Part shown: piece by piece, positions 27,271 through 37,292 of the stretch
Layout of the letters: each line of letters opens with the position of its first letter
Numbering within the stretch: position 1 is the first letter of the stretch
NCBI GenBank assembly: GCA_001970955.1
Contig: MPUH01000656.1
Location: 1 to 41,338 of the forward strand
Direction: 5' to 3'
DNA length: 41,338 bases
Source of the DNA: Stentor coeruleus
Taxonomy: Eukaryota; Ciliophora; Heterotrichea; Heterotrichida; Stentoridae
Position numbers and translations under genes: made by a program
Notes under the pieces: model-generated
What the model saw: only the letters and a program-made list of their open reading frames with translations
Told to the model about the DNA's origin: nothing
Databases searched by the model: none

Positions 27271-28161
27271 ATGTATGCGGTTTATTATCATTTAATTTTC
27301 TCTATTCTGTTCAAAAAAGCTAATAAACTCTATCGGATAAAAGCTTTTCTTATTGTAATATTAATGGCTGTGGCTCTCTTAGCAAATTTGTTCCTAGCAG
27401 TCTGGGCTTGGGACTATAAAGTAAACGGGAATGATTGGGTTGACCCAGATTGCCAAGATGGGACAAAACAAACTCCTATTGATATTGAGTTTGCTAGTGT
27501 TATTGAAATTCCTAGTAGCGAAACATCATATTTCAAGCTGCACTTCGAATTTGAAGAGCATGAAGTCAGTGTAACAACTGGCTATGGAGTGTATAGATTC
27601 ATTGAAAATTTCGGAAAGCTTTTAGTAATGCAAGGGAGCACAGAATCAATGACTTCAGAAATAGTGAACGCTCATTTTCATTCCCCTTCTGAGAACCATT
27701 TAAATGGTAAGGAATATGACTTGGAAATGCATATTGTAATGGAAGACGAAAGCGAAGTCTATTCACATGTTGTTTACGGGGTGTTTTTCCAAGTTCAAGG
27801 AGAAATCGAAAATGAGTTTTTAAAAGATGTGATAAAAGCTAAAGACTCAAAAATCAATTTTTCTCTTGAAAAGGCTTTTGATAGTTTAGAAATACTTGAG
27901 TACTATCAGTTTATGGGGTCTTTAACTACTCCTCCATGCACAGAAAATGCTTTTTGGATTTTAGATCCGAATATTAGATCAATGACCCAAGACCAGTTAG
28001 ATTTTTTCACTGAAATGTGGGCTGGAAATTCATCATTTGCTTTAGGGAAGGGAAACAATAGAGAATTACAAGGATTAGGATCGAGAAAAGTAAACTATTA
28101 TCTTTCTTTTGCTATCAATCTAGTCTTTGCCCCTATTTTAATAGTATTAGCTTTTATTTAG
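27271..28161 (+). CDS. Alpha-class carbonic anhydrase, probably GPI-anchored at the cell surface
   Basis: 296 residues. The catalytic zinc ligands are intact: HFHSPSEN gives His135 and His137, and EMHIV gives His154. The gate residues Glu141 and Thr of LTTPPCTENAFW are also present. It hydrates CO2 to bicarbonate. The usual proton-shuttle His64 position lies in RFIENFGKLLV and is not His, so turnover may be slower. A hydrophobic segment (FLIVILMAVALLANLFLAVWA) is the signal peptide. Translation may start at the internal Met of MAVALLANL rather than at 27271. The C-terminus is hydrophobic (YYLSFAINLVFAPILIVLAFI) after a short polar stretch, a GPI-anchor pattern. It is isolated between two long AT-rich regions. 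Confidence 0.95.
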   Translation: MYAVYYHLIFSILFKKANKLYRIKAFLIVILMAVALLANLFLAVWAWDYKVNGNDWVDPDCQDGTKQTPIDIEFASVIEIPSSETSYFKLHFEFEEHEVSVTTGYGVYRFIENFGKLLVMQGSTESMTSEIVNAHFHSPSENHLNGKEYDLEMHIVMEDESEVYSHVVYGVFFQVQGEIENEFLKDVIKAKDSKINFSLEKAFDSLEILEYYQFMGSLTTPPCTENAFWILDPNIRSMTQDQLDFFTEMWAGNSSFALGKGNNRELQGLGSRKVNYYLSFAINLVFAPILIVLAFI

Positions 28162-29620
28162 AAATAATTCTAAGAAGTTCAAACAAAAAATAGTTATAAA
28201 AATTAAAGAATTGAGAAGTTTGGGTATTTTTACTTTTTTAAATTACTTTGCAAATCATTTTGGATAGAAATTGAGAATATGCGATTTGATTTAAATAAGA
28301 TTATAAATGTATGCTAATTTTAGAAAAGTTTAAATATTTTTCGAGCTGAATGTAATACAATATGGATAAGACTTATTATTAAGTATAATTAGATGATTTT
28401 GATGTTTTATGAATAGAATTATTGTCATATTGTAGATAATCTTAAAAATTCTAAGTACTATTTATATTTTATTAAATTATATGATAATATTTTGAATTGA
28501 AAGTAAGTCTTTTTAAGTAATCATTTAGTGTAATTATGATAGATTGATATTTATAGATTGTAGTTATATATAAACAGAAACGTATATCCAGAATTAATTA
28601 TATCGGGTTATGGGAAATTTGACTTGAGAAGTTTATAAAAATGATAAATTTTTTAAACAAGAGATACTCATTATTTGTATATTACAGTGTGAAAATGTAT
28701 AATATAATCAATTAAAACATTATCTTTTAAGTATATAAATTTTTTATTAGTATTATATATTTACCTATGAAAGCCTTTATCAGAATTTGATATTATTTAA
28801 GATAAAAAAACTAGATTTATAATAATTAAAGGCTTTATAGTATCTCTACACAAAAAAAATCAATTGATATAGATTTCTATATAGATTGCTTATACTTTAG
28901 TATATACTAAAGAATATCTAAATAATCCACAACATTCTTATTCTAAAGAAATAATCATATAGCCTTATACGAACTTAATGATTTGCATAATAGAAAATTT
29001 CAATATCATCTCTTACTAATATAATTTTATGTGAAATACTTTTTAAGTTTAGTATACTAGCATAATTTTATCTTAACATTTATAGCATTGTAATAGAATT
29101 CTTACTGCTCTTTGTACTACACCTAATATTTTCATGGGATAATAAATACAGCGGCTCGGATTGCCTAGTTCTTTGCAGCACCAGGACAAAAAAGCTTCAA
29201 TTAATATAGATATCAATTCAACAGTTCAAATCTTTTCAAGTAAACCAGAATACTCTTGGATACACTTTCAAATATAGAAAAATTTTACTACAAATCTAGA
29301 TTTTGGGGTTATAAATTTATAAGTAATTTTGGATAAATGAGCATGATGAAAGTGAGAAAAAATATATTACACTGGGGGTAATAGGAATAATCAGCTAGTT
29401 AATAATAAGGCTATCACGTATTTTATTAGATTTTCAATTACTTAAGATACCTTGGAATATTTGCTATGATTTTTATAAAAAAACTTACAAATAAATACAT
29501 CTCTATTAGATACAAAAAATATTTTACTCAAAAATCATTATTTTAATCTTTATCATATTTTTTAGTACCAAAACCACCTTGCATTATTTCAAACCTATTT
29601 TTTATAATAAAAATAAACAT
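28162..29620. other. AT-rich intergenic region with a perfect 18-bp palindrome
   Basis: No gene seen. CTTTAGTATATACTAAAG at 28895-28912 is a perfect palindrome. A 10-bp inverted pair (aaagccttta / taaaggcttt) lies around 28770 and 28830. A short GC-richer patch at 29148-29195 (gcggctcggattgcctagtt) has no clear ORF or fold. Confidence 0.45.
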
Positions 29621-30388
29621 ATGGTAATCCAAAGTCCTCAAGGTATAACCAGATACTCTGACCAAGCACGAGTTCCAAAAATTAGAATTAACGTAAAGAA
29701 AAAACGAAATCATATGTTTTCACATTTAGGCTCACCTAATTCTTACATACTCAAACTAGATGATTCGCAAATATCCAATAGCCGTCCTCAGTACCCATTT
29801 CAGAAAAAATTTAAAACCAATTTGAAAAAGCAAGCCTTTTTTGTATTTGAAGACCTCCCTTTACATAAAAATGACCCTGAACAAAACTTAACCCCAGTAC
29901 CTGAGATATCTCAAATACCTCAAATTGATTATTTATATTCAGGAATACCTCAGAAAAGCATATCCCCAAAAGCAGCTAAAACTCCAATTAAAAAACATAC
30001 TAACATATCAGTTGGTCTTGACTTAGGACTTTGTGACTCTTTTCCTGATAAGATCCCATCACCAGTTCTTCCTTTTCCAATAACATTTAAAGCTAAAAAA
30101 AGTAGCAAAAAAAACTCGACTTCTTTATGTCCTTCTTCTGCATATGAAAAATATTTTCCAAATAGTGAAAAGGACAACACAGAAAGATTGGGGAAAATAC
30201 TAAAATTTTCAAATACCCCGAACCCAGAAAAGAAAACCCCGAAATATATTAGGCATGAAAGCTATAAAGCTGGGTATTTTCTTAGTAAAATCGATAAATT
30301 TTTGTCAAGGATCAGAGTTTATAGGTCTAAGTCTTCACTTAATGGACGGGTTTTACCAAAACAGAAACTCAAGACTTTGGTTGGCTAG
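29621..30388 (+). CDS. Basic, largely disordered hypothetical protein, 255 residues
   Basis: I start at the first ATG (MVIQSPQGITRYSDQ) at 29621. A few in-frame codons upstream lack ATG. The protein is rich in Lys, Ser and Pro, with repeated short basic patches (INVKKKRNHMF, FKAKKSSKKNS, PEKKTPKYIRHES) and ends in a helical basic tail (SKIDKFLSRIRVYRSKSS). There is no membrane segment or recognised domain. The composition fits a cytoskeleton-associated or nucleic-acid-binding protein, but this is only inference. Codon balance against very AT-rich flanks supports real coding. Confidence 0.7.
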   Translation: MVIQSPQGITRYSDQARVPKIRINVKKKRNHMFSHLGSPNSYILKLDDSQISNSRPQYPFQKKFKTNLKKQAFFVFEDLPLHKNDPEQNLTPVPEISQIPQIDYLYSGIPQKSISPKAAKTPIKKHTNISVGLDLGLCDSFPDKIPSPVLPFPITFKAKKSSKKNSTSLCPSSAYEKYFPNSEKDNTERLGKILKFSNTPNPEKKTPKYIRHESYKAGYFLSKIDKFLSRIRVYRSKSSLNGRVLPKQKLKTLVG

Positions 30389-30971
30389 ACTCATATAATT
30401 TTCAATGTTATAAGTAAATATTTTTGTAATTAGATACTTTTGAAGTGTATATTTAGTAAAATAAAGGGTGTTAAGTAGATTTAGATAGTAAAATTAAAAA
30501 TGGATGTGCTAGGTGATTAAGAAGAATGCTTTTTATAATAAATTATGTAGTAAGAGAGTTGAGAGCATTTTTTCAATTAGTTAAAAAGGCAAAAGATTTA
30601 AAATTAAATTCAATGCTATGTTATGTGAAAAGTAAAAGTTTATAAAAATATGGAATCGCTAAGAAAATTTTTGTATTTGCAGAATAGTTCTGCCAATACA
30701 TTTAATCTTAATACTTATAACAATCATTTAAAAAAGACCCAAAAGTAGATTCTCTTAATTCATAAATATCCTAACTAAATATAATTATTTTCATTAAGAA
30801 TTTAAGAAAACATAAGTATTAGCAATCATATAAAAATCTTGACCAAACTTTCATCTTGCAGCATCTTAAAAATCTTATAAACTTATATCCGCAATTATTG
30901 CAACACCACCAAAGATATTCTTTTAAAAAGTTTATATAATATTTCTTTGCATTCATTATTAGATATCAGAA
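30389..30971. other. AT-rich intergenic region, nothing recognised
   Basis: 583 bp of A/T-rich DNA with no ORF, RNA fold or repeat that I can support. It contains the promoter of the first globin gene. Confidence 0.5.
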
Positions 30972-31355
30972 ATGGTAATTCCTAATAATTATCACATGAG
31001 TCTCTATCATAAATACGGAGGAATAACTTTTTGGAACGAAGTCCTCAATTGTTTTTACAATAAAGCTTTGCAATCAAAAAAAATTGCCCACTTTCTAACT
31101 CCAGAGAATTTTTATCATATTCAAGCTATGCTCATAAGTCAACTTGAAATAAGTCTAGGTGAACTTGGTCGATATTCTATGAAAGGACTTATGCAGATTC
31201 ATATGCACTTAGAAATAACCTCATCTCAGTATAATGAATGGATTTCACTATACAAAGATGCTTTAATAGAAAACTATGTATTATATGAGGATATTGAGAA
31301 AATAATCAAAATTTTTCAAGTGATTAAACAATATATTGTTTATAATAATTATTAA
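30972..31355 (+). CDS. Truncated (2-on-2) hemoglobin-like protein
   Basis: 127 residues, the family's usual size. SLYHKYGG is the typical trHb start. WNEVLNCFYNKAL has the Phe-Tyr pair with Tyr at B10. GRYSMKGLMQIHMHLEIT corresponds to the E-F loop and F helix, where the His after QI aligns with the proximal heme ligand F8. YNEWISLYKDALIENYVLYEDIEKII matches the G/H helices. A second Met at residue 9 (MSLYHK) could be the start, giving the same domain. It would bind heme and O2 or NO in the cytosol. Several core positions are unusual: no GG after the E helix, and the E7 region reads FYHIQAMLIS. The neighbour at 33140 is a paralogue. Confidence 0.82.
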   Translation: MVIPNNYHMSLYHKYGGITFWNEVLNCFYNKALQSKKIAHFLTPENFYHIQAMLISQLEISLGELGRYSMKGLMQIHMHLEITSSQYNEWISLYKDALIENYVLYEDIEKIIKIFQVIKQYIVYNNY

Positions 31356-33139
31356 GCTTAGAATTTGGATGATATTTTTAAAATTATTAAAAATGTTAGC
31401 ATTTGATGGAATATACTAGAAATAGGGTATTTGGAAGAGATATTGACTGATTGCAGATTGTGATTATAAATTTATGTTGTATTTAAATAGTAGCGGATAT
31501 ATTTTATGTAAGTGGTATATTTGAATAATAATTTGTTGTACTGTTGGAATGAGAAAATATAAAATAATTCTAGGGTTTTATATGCAATTTTGTTTTATTT
31601 TATATATTTTTTATTATAGATTTTATAATTTTAGATATTTTAAATATATAAATAAGGACTATTGATATAAGTTTAAATTCATATAAAATAGCTTTGAAAT
31701 AATATAATTTATAGTTTGCCATCCGCTAAATAGAGTTCTTATCTTATTTTGTAATCAAACTCTTAGTAAATTGACTTTATTTCCCTTTTCATAAACTTTT
31801 TTATAAGTAATTCGTCAATAGTCACAAAATTTGTTTCAAATTTAGGAAATTGTGAAAACTTTCTATTATCTTTTTTTCAAATTGAATTGGTTCTATTTAC
31901 TTACAGCTAGGAAGTACTATTACCTTTTGTGTTCTTTCTTTATTTTCTTCATTGCAATAATAGAAAATATAGTTCATGATCAGCTTCTGCTTTTCATGGA
32001 ATATTACAATGCAGAAGGACTATTAATAAAATTTAATAGTATATAAAATATTTTCTTATATTAACAAAAAATCTAGAAAATCAGTTGAATCCAAGGAAAG
32101 GACACTAAAATTCACAATCATACTATATGCTAAGAATTCACACACTGAAAAGCTAAATTTTCTTTAAAAATATATTATATTTTTTTAACTAGACAGCATA
32201 ATTAACTATATAAATACTTCGCTTATTGATTTTGAATACTTTTCAAAGATCTCTTCTGTGTTTAAAAACTGAAAGCAGTACTAAAACTTATGATGATTAT
32301 TCCTAATTAACAATAAAAACAATATATAATTACTGATAAACATATAAACTTCATAGCAAAAATGAAAAGTAAATAAGCTTGGGATCAAAATGAATTCTAT
32401 AATAAAGATAATTTCTAACATGAAATACAATCTTTAATGATACTTTAGCATAGTTGTAAGTCAAGGGTAAAAATTATTTATCTTTAAAAAAAAAAATTTT
32501 CAACTAAAATTTCGTAGTGCTTGCCATATATTTGAATACATTTAGCATAACTTTTTAGTATTTTTGATTTAATAAATGCAAAAGAAAGAAATCCAGACAT
32601 CTGTTTATACCATAAATCAGAAAAGCAAACTCTAATATTTATAAAAAATGTCTTTGGTAAATATTTAACTATTAATATATCGTATAAGTAGTAGTTGATA
32701 TGTATATAAAATCCCAAAAGACTATTTTAGATCTAAATCGAAAAACTGCTCTTAACAAACTATAAAAGAATCTACCTATTTTTAATATCAATTATTACTT
32801 TATCTATAAGAGACATGATGAGCATTTTATTCTGGAACCCATATAATAAAATAATTCCAAAATGAACTTATAGGACTTGCCCTTTGTTCAATAAATTCAC
32901 CAAGCAAAAACATAAATATCAATAAAAACTTTTAAAATCACTGGAGAGTATTTTAAAAGTCAATCAATTCAAAATCTCAAAAACTTCTAGATTGAAAACA
33001 TAATCCCACATCTATAAAACTCAAACAGCCATCTCTGCATTTTTCACAAGTATAGTAAAAAATTAGCAATTTTGAATTTTCTAATATAAAATATATAGTT
33101 TCTTTCATAGATATTGAAAAAAATATTTTACACTAGAAA
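31356..33139. other. Long AT-rich region between the globin copies
   Basis: Two ORFs of 64 and 77 codons occur here (31852-32046 +, lacking an ATG start, and 32484-32717 -). Both have AT-driven composition (Ile, Leu, Phe, Tyr, Lys) and I do not accept them. I see no transposon or RNA. Confidence 0.45.
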
Positions 33140-33517
33140 ATGGTGATGCGAAATAATTTACAATGAGTCTCTACCACAAATACGGAGGACCCGTCTTCTG
33201 GAACAATGTTCTCAATGTTTTCTACAACAAAGCATCAAACTCAGAAAAAATTGGGCATTTATTTACCTCAAAAAATCTCCCTTACATCCAAGCAATACTC
33301 ATAATGCAGCTTGAAAATAACCTTAGTTCACAAGATCATCCATCTAAAATCTATAAAGAGATTCAAAAATTATTTAAAAATTACTTTATCTCATTATAAA
33401 GAATGGGTTTTGCACTTAAAAGAAGCATTAATAGAGAATTATGTGCTATATGAAGATATAGAACAAATAATAAAAATCCTCAAATCATTGAAAAAGTATA
33501 TCTGCAAAAATCTTTAA
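33140..33517 (+). pseudogene. Second truncated-hemoglobin copy, frameshifted
   Basis: A paralogue of the gene at 30972, recognised by MSLYHKYGG, WNNVLNVFYNKA and KEALIENYVLYEDIEQIIKI. Two lesions are visible relative to copy 1. A 1-nt loss between the first ATG (33140) and MSLYHK (33163) leaves TGA in the first frame, though translation could start at 33163. A +1 shift at the A5 run 33365-33369 in attcaaaaatt puts the last 50 codons in another frame. The proximal His codon is also CAA (Gln) in the alignment (EIQ against QIH). So heme binding would be lost even if the frame were read through. No 15- or 16-nt intron fits the break. Confidence 0.75.
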
Positions 33518-33565
33518 ACCTTCTAAATTTTAAAATAATCTCAACTAATTATTTTAAGCTAATAG

Positions 33566-36137
33566 TTAATGTCCATGATCTGAAGTCAAATTAGCTCCTT
33601 TAGGGGAAAAAAGTGTTGATAAAGACTCTAGGTTCCCATTATTGACTGAACTTTTCGTATCATTAGCTTTAATTGTTGTCCTTTTTTTCTTAGTTCCAGA
33701 AGCTATAGCTGTAACAGGACGGGTTTTCAAATAATCATTAACAACTCTATAAAATGGGGCAACTTCTTCAGGGACTTCTTCAATTAGTTGATCTAATTCT
33801 AACTTTTGAGTGTAACCTTTTGGTTTTTTGATATCTTTAGCAGACATAACTTCAGGTAAACGTGCTGTAGCAGGTCTTAAAATCCTTGAAGTTATATGAT
33901 TATAACTGTCACTATGGAATTTTTTATAAGGACTTGTCATGTCTTCCATTCTCATCATTTCAGTTCTTGTCATTTGTGGACAGTAAAACTTTTCCTCATC
34001 AATCTGTGGACCAAAAGCTGTCTCATCTGGGTTTTCATAGCCTAAAAGTTCAAGCCATTCTTGTGGTAAAGGGTCTGTAGTCATAAATTGGCTTTCTGGT
34101 ATATAAGTGTCCTTTTGTTTATTCATCATTACCTTAATTTTCTTGCTTGGGATGAGTTTATCACAAGAAATCCCCACATTTATAGATAAGTTGCACATAG
34201 TTTCATTACTTTCATTGAAAAAAAGCATCTGTTTCTTCTGATAAAGGGCGTTTCCATAAGGCATATTACTAGGCAAGTCACTCAATATTTTCCCTTTAGT
34301 CGCTGCGATCACTTTTTCTTCAAATTTTTCCTTGTGCGTAATTCTCATTTCAAAAATAAACATCGACAAAAAGCTTTTTATTGACTTTTCAGGACTTGAA
34401 AACAAATAATGCATCCTAGCAATACTCAATGGGATATAAGGTTCATATTCATTGGTTATAGGTAAATTGTTAATATAAAAAGTTGTGATATGTCCTGAGA
34501 AATTGAAATGCAAATAAAATGATTTAGGGAGTTTTTGATAATCAAATATTTTAGTGCATAATAAAAATATCCTCCATTGAGTAAGTTGCTTAGGTAAAAA
34601 TTGTAGCTGGACAGTCAAACGAGGATCTTCTTCATAACCAAGTTCAGCATATGGAACTCCTAAAATCCTCGCAAGTTGTTCTTCAATTTTTATAAGTTCG
34701 AATTCACTAGTCACTAACATATAACAATATTGACAAACTCTAACACTTTGACTAAGCATTGTACTTGATGTGATTTTCAAATGTGAAGTATCCCAAGTTA
34801 AATCCATCCTTCTACTTACATGGACTTTATAAAGCATAAGCATACGAACACTAACTAAATGTGCTAATTCATTGTTTTGGTAATACAATCTACATAGTTT
34901 ACAATGAACAAAACTCATAAGTCCTTTTTTTTTCTCTTCTTGTAATTCTTTAGCTTTTTCAGCTGGAGCTTTGCTATAATAAGATAATTTCTGTTCTGGC
35001 CACCAATCTCTGACTGGCTGTAAACATGTTGTTAAAGTGTTTTTATCTACTTTGATACTCTTGCAACCGATTAACCAGACAACACCTTTATCATCAGTAA
35101 GAAAATCTAATATTATCTCTTCAATTCTTATGTTATAACCTCGATTTAAATGCTGGACTATTTTATTAGCTTCACTTTCAAAAGGTTTTAATGCAGCACC
35201 TGATTTTGTAAACACATCAATAAACTCAGGATTTGAAGTATCAACAACACATTTTTGTATACTTTTTAGCTCAGCACCAACATGTTTGCTTGTAAGGAAA
35301 TACGCATAATTAGCTTTATTTCCTTTTTGATAAGGTGTATAATAAAGACGAGTAACCGTCGGCCGACCACCAGGTGATTTTATATATCTTTGCATGATTG
35401 AAGAATGTACATATTCATTACCGATCATTTTCACTTTGAATTGATTCCAGTCTAAGAGCATTTTACGTAAGTCCCCTTCAAGATCATCACGGGATCGGAT
35501 TATCGCCGCAACTTTATCAGTTATAGGAACATTATCTTCACTTGTCCCAATACGATGTCTTTCAACATTTTTCATAAACATGTACCCATTGATTTCATTT
35601 GTGCATTTTAGAAAACCATTTTCTGTATAAAGATAGTAAAGTTTGTCTGTGTAGTATAAAGTCTCTGGAAGGTTAATAGCGAGCTTTTGATAACTACTTT
35701 TTGGAGCTTTGAGTAAACTTTCTATGAAAAAAAACCCTGGCTTTATTGGTAGATCTTTGTAATATAGGTTGTTACCTGAGACCATGATTTTTTCNTATTG
35801 GTAGATCTTTGTAATATAGGTTGTTACCTGAGACCATGATTTTTTCTTTGATTTTTGCGTTTTTGTGGTCGGATAAGTCTTTGTTTTCTTTGATTTTGGT
35901 TTTAAACTCAGTGGATTTTTTGAATGTTGACAGGTTTTCGTGAGCCTTCCAAGTTGTTTGTTGCTGTTTCGCTGTAGCTAGCATTGCAGCTTTGAGGTAG
36001 TTTTGCCTATCGTTCTGGTCAGAGTCAAAACCTGTGGAAAGAACTAAAGAGTTTTGCATTTCCCTTTTAACATACTGGTCTATGTTTTCATCAAGGTTTT
36101 TCGGTAGCTTAGTCATCCTATCGTCTTTATTATGCAT
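33566..36137 (-). CDS. Large conserved-looking protein, about 839 residues, with two CxxC pairs; family not recognised
   Basis: The gene reads from ATG 36137 to TAA 33566-33568, but a 52-bp assembly duplication around N 35795 shifts the frame. With one copy removed the first 100 residues join directly to MVSGNNLYYKDLP and the frame is continuous. It has a dense, folded composition up to about residue 660, for example LDWNQFKVKM, SIMQRYIKSPGGRPTVTRLYY, and IEEIILDFLTDDKGVVWLIGC. Two zinc-type pairs occur, VHCKLCRLYY and VRVCQYCYMLV, about 65 residues apart. The last 150 residues are polar and disordered (TKKKRTTIKANDTKSS). Ciliate and flagellate genomes hold such proteins, and a ciliary role is possible but unproved. 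Confidence 0.82.
35744..35846. other. Assembly artefact: 51-bp perfect duplication around a single N
   Basis: Bases 35744-35794 and 35796-35846 are identical and separated by N at 35795. Because 52 bp is not a multiple of three, the artefact makes the large minus-strand gene look like two overlapping ORFs (33566-35785 and 35772-36137). Confidence 0.94.
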
Positions 36138-37292
36138 ATATTTTATTTATAACTATTTGCCATGCAATTTAAATATGCTTTTTAGTTGAAGATGAGATAT
36201 AAAGATTAACAGTCATATTAGAAGATTTAAATTTTAAGGGAATAAAGGAAGAATTTTATGTTAAGATTAAGGTTGAAACAGAAAAAATTGTGGGAAGATT
36301 TTTTAAAGGAAGGTTTGATAGATAAAAAATATGCGTTTGGGAAATTGTTTTGGTAAAGATTAGAGAGAGGATAGGATTTTTTAAATTTTAAAGGAAGATA
36401 AGATTTAGTGTTTTGGAAAAAAATGATTTAAAGGTTAGTTTTGAAATCTTAGAATAAAATGTTTACGTGTTGGAAAATATTTTATGTATTTCAAGAGTAT
36501 TAAACTATTTACTTTTGTATTGCATGATTTTATGGTTTAAAATACTGCGAATTCACAAGATAAATTTTAGCATATAATAAGATGTATTATTTATATGTTT
36601 GCTATTATAATAAGAGCTTTAGATAATAAATATATCAATAAAATAAAAAAGAATATATTTTCATCAAGAAAGTTTGATAATAATTTATTTTGCACTAACA
36701 AAAAATCAAACACAATCGAAACTTCTTTAATAACCCCATAGTTTTTTTATGCTGAATTTCCAATATAAACCTTTAAATTTTTGCTGATATAATACATCTA
36801 TTTCTAAAGTTTTATATAAACCTGTATTTTATTTGTAACAAAAATGTACATTTTTAAGTGAATGAGAAAGTATCAAGCACTATAAAGGCAAATATTCATA
36901 ATGAGTAAAGGTTTTCCTTTTATTATACAATAGGAAAAAAATTACTGGGTATTTTTCTGGAATAATTAAATAATATATACCTTCTAAAAAGAGTTTTCTG
37001 TACTTCAAGTTAACTTCATGAATTCATATATAAATAAATTTCATAATATAAACATAAAGTTTTTATATTTTGATTTAGAATTTGTTTATAAAACTTATAC
37101 CCCCGTAAGTAAAAAATAATTTTATTTATAACAATAAAGTTATAGAATACTAGAGACTTATTTCAAGTATAAAATAGTTATAAGTTATTGAATAGAAATA
37201 CAAAATATTCAGTAATATTATATTTATTAATTGTCTGATCCATATAAACTTTTTGCGTTATCTTCCATTGTCGTTTAATTAAAAGCCGATTC
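36138..37292. other. AT-rich divergent promoter region
   Basis: 1155 bp between the start of the 839-residue protein (minus) and the TTLL gene (plus). There is no ORF, RNA or repeat that I can support. If both genes are ciliary, their promoters lie here, but I see no defined motif. Confidence 0.45.

Noticed and set aside
31852..32717. ORFs of 64 and 77 codons between the globin copies
   Set aside because: They have Ile/Phe/Tyr/Leu/Lys-dominated composition that follows from AT-rich DNA. One lacks an ATG.
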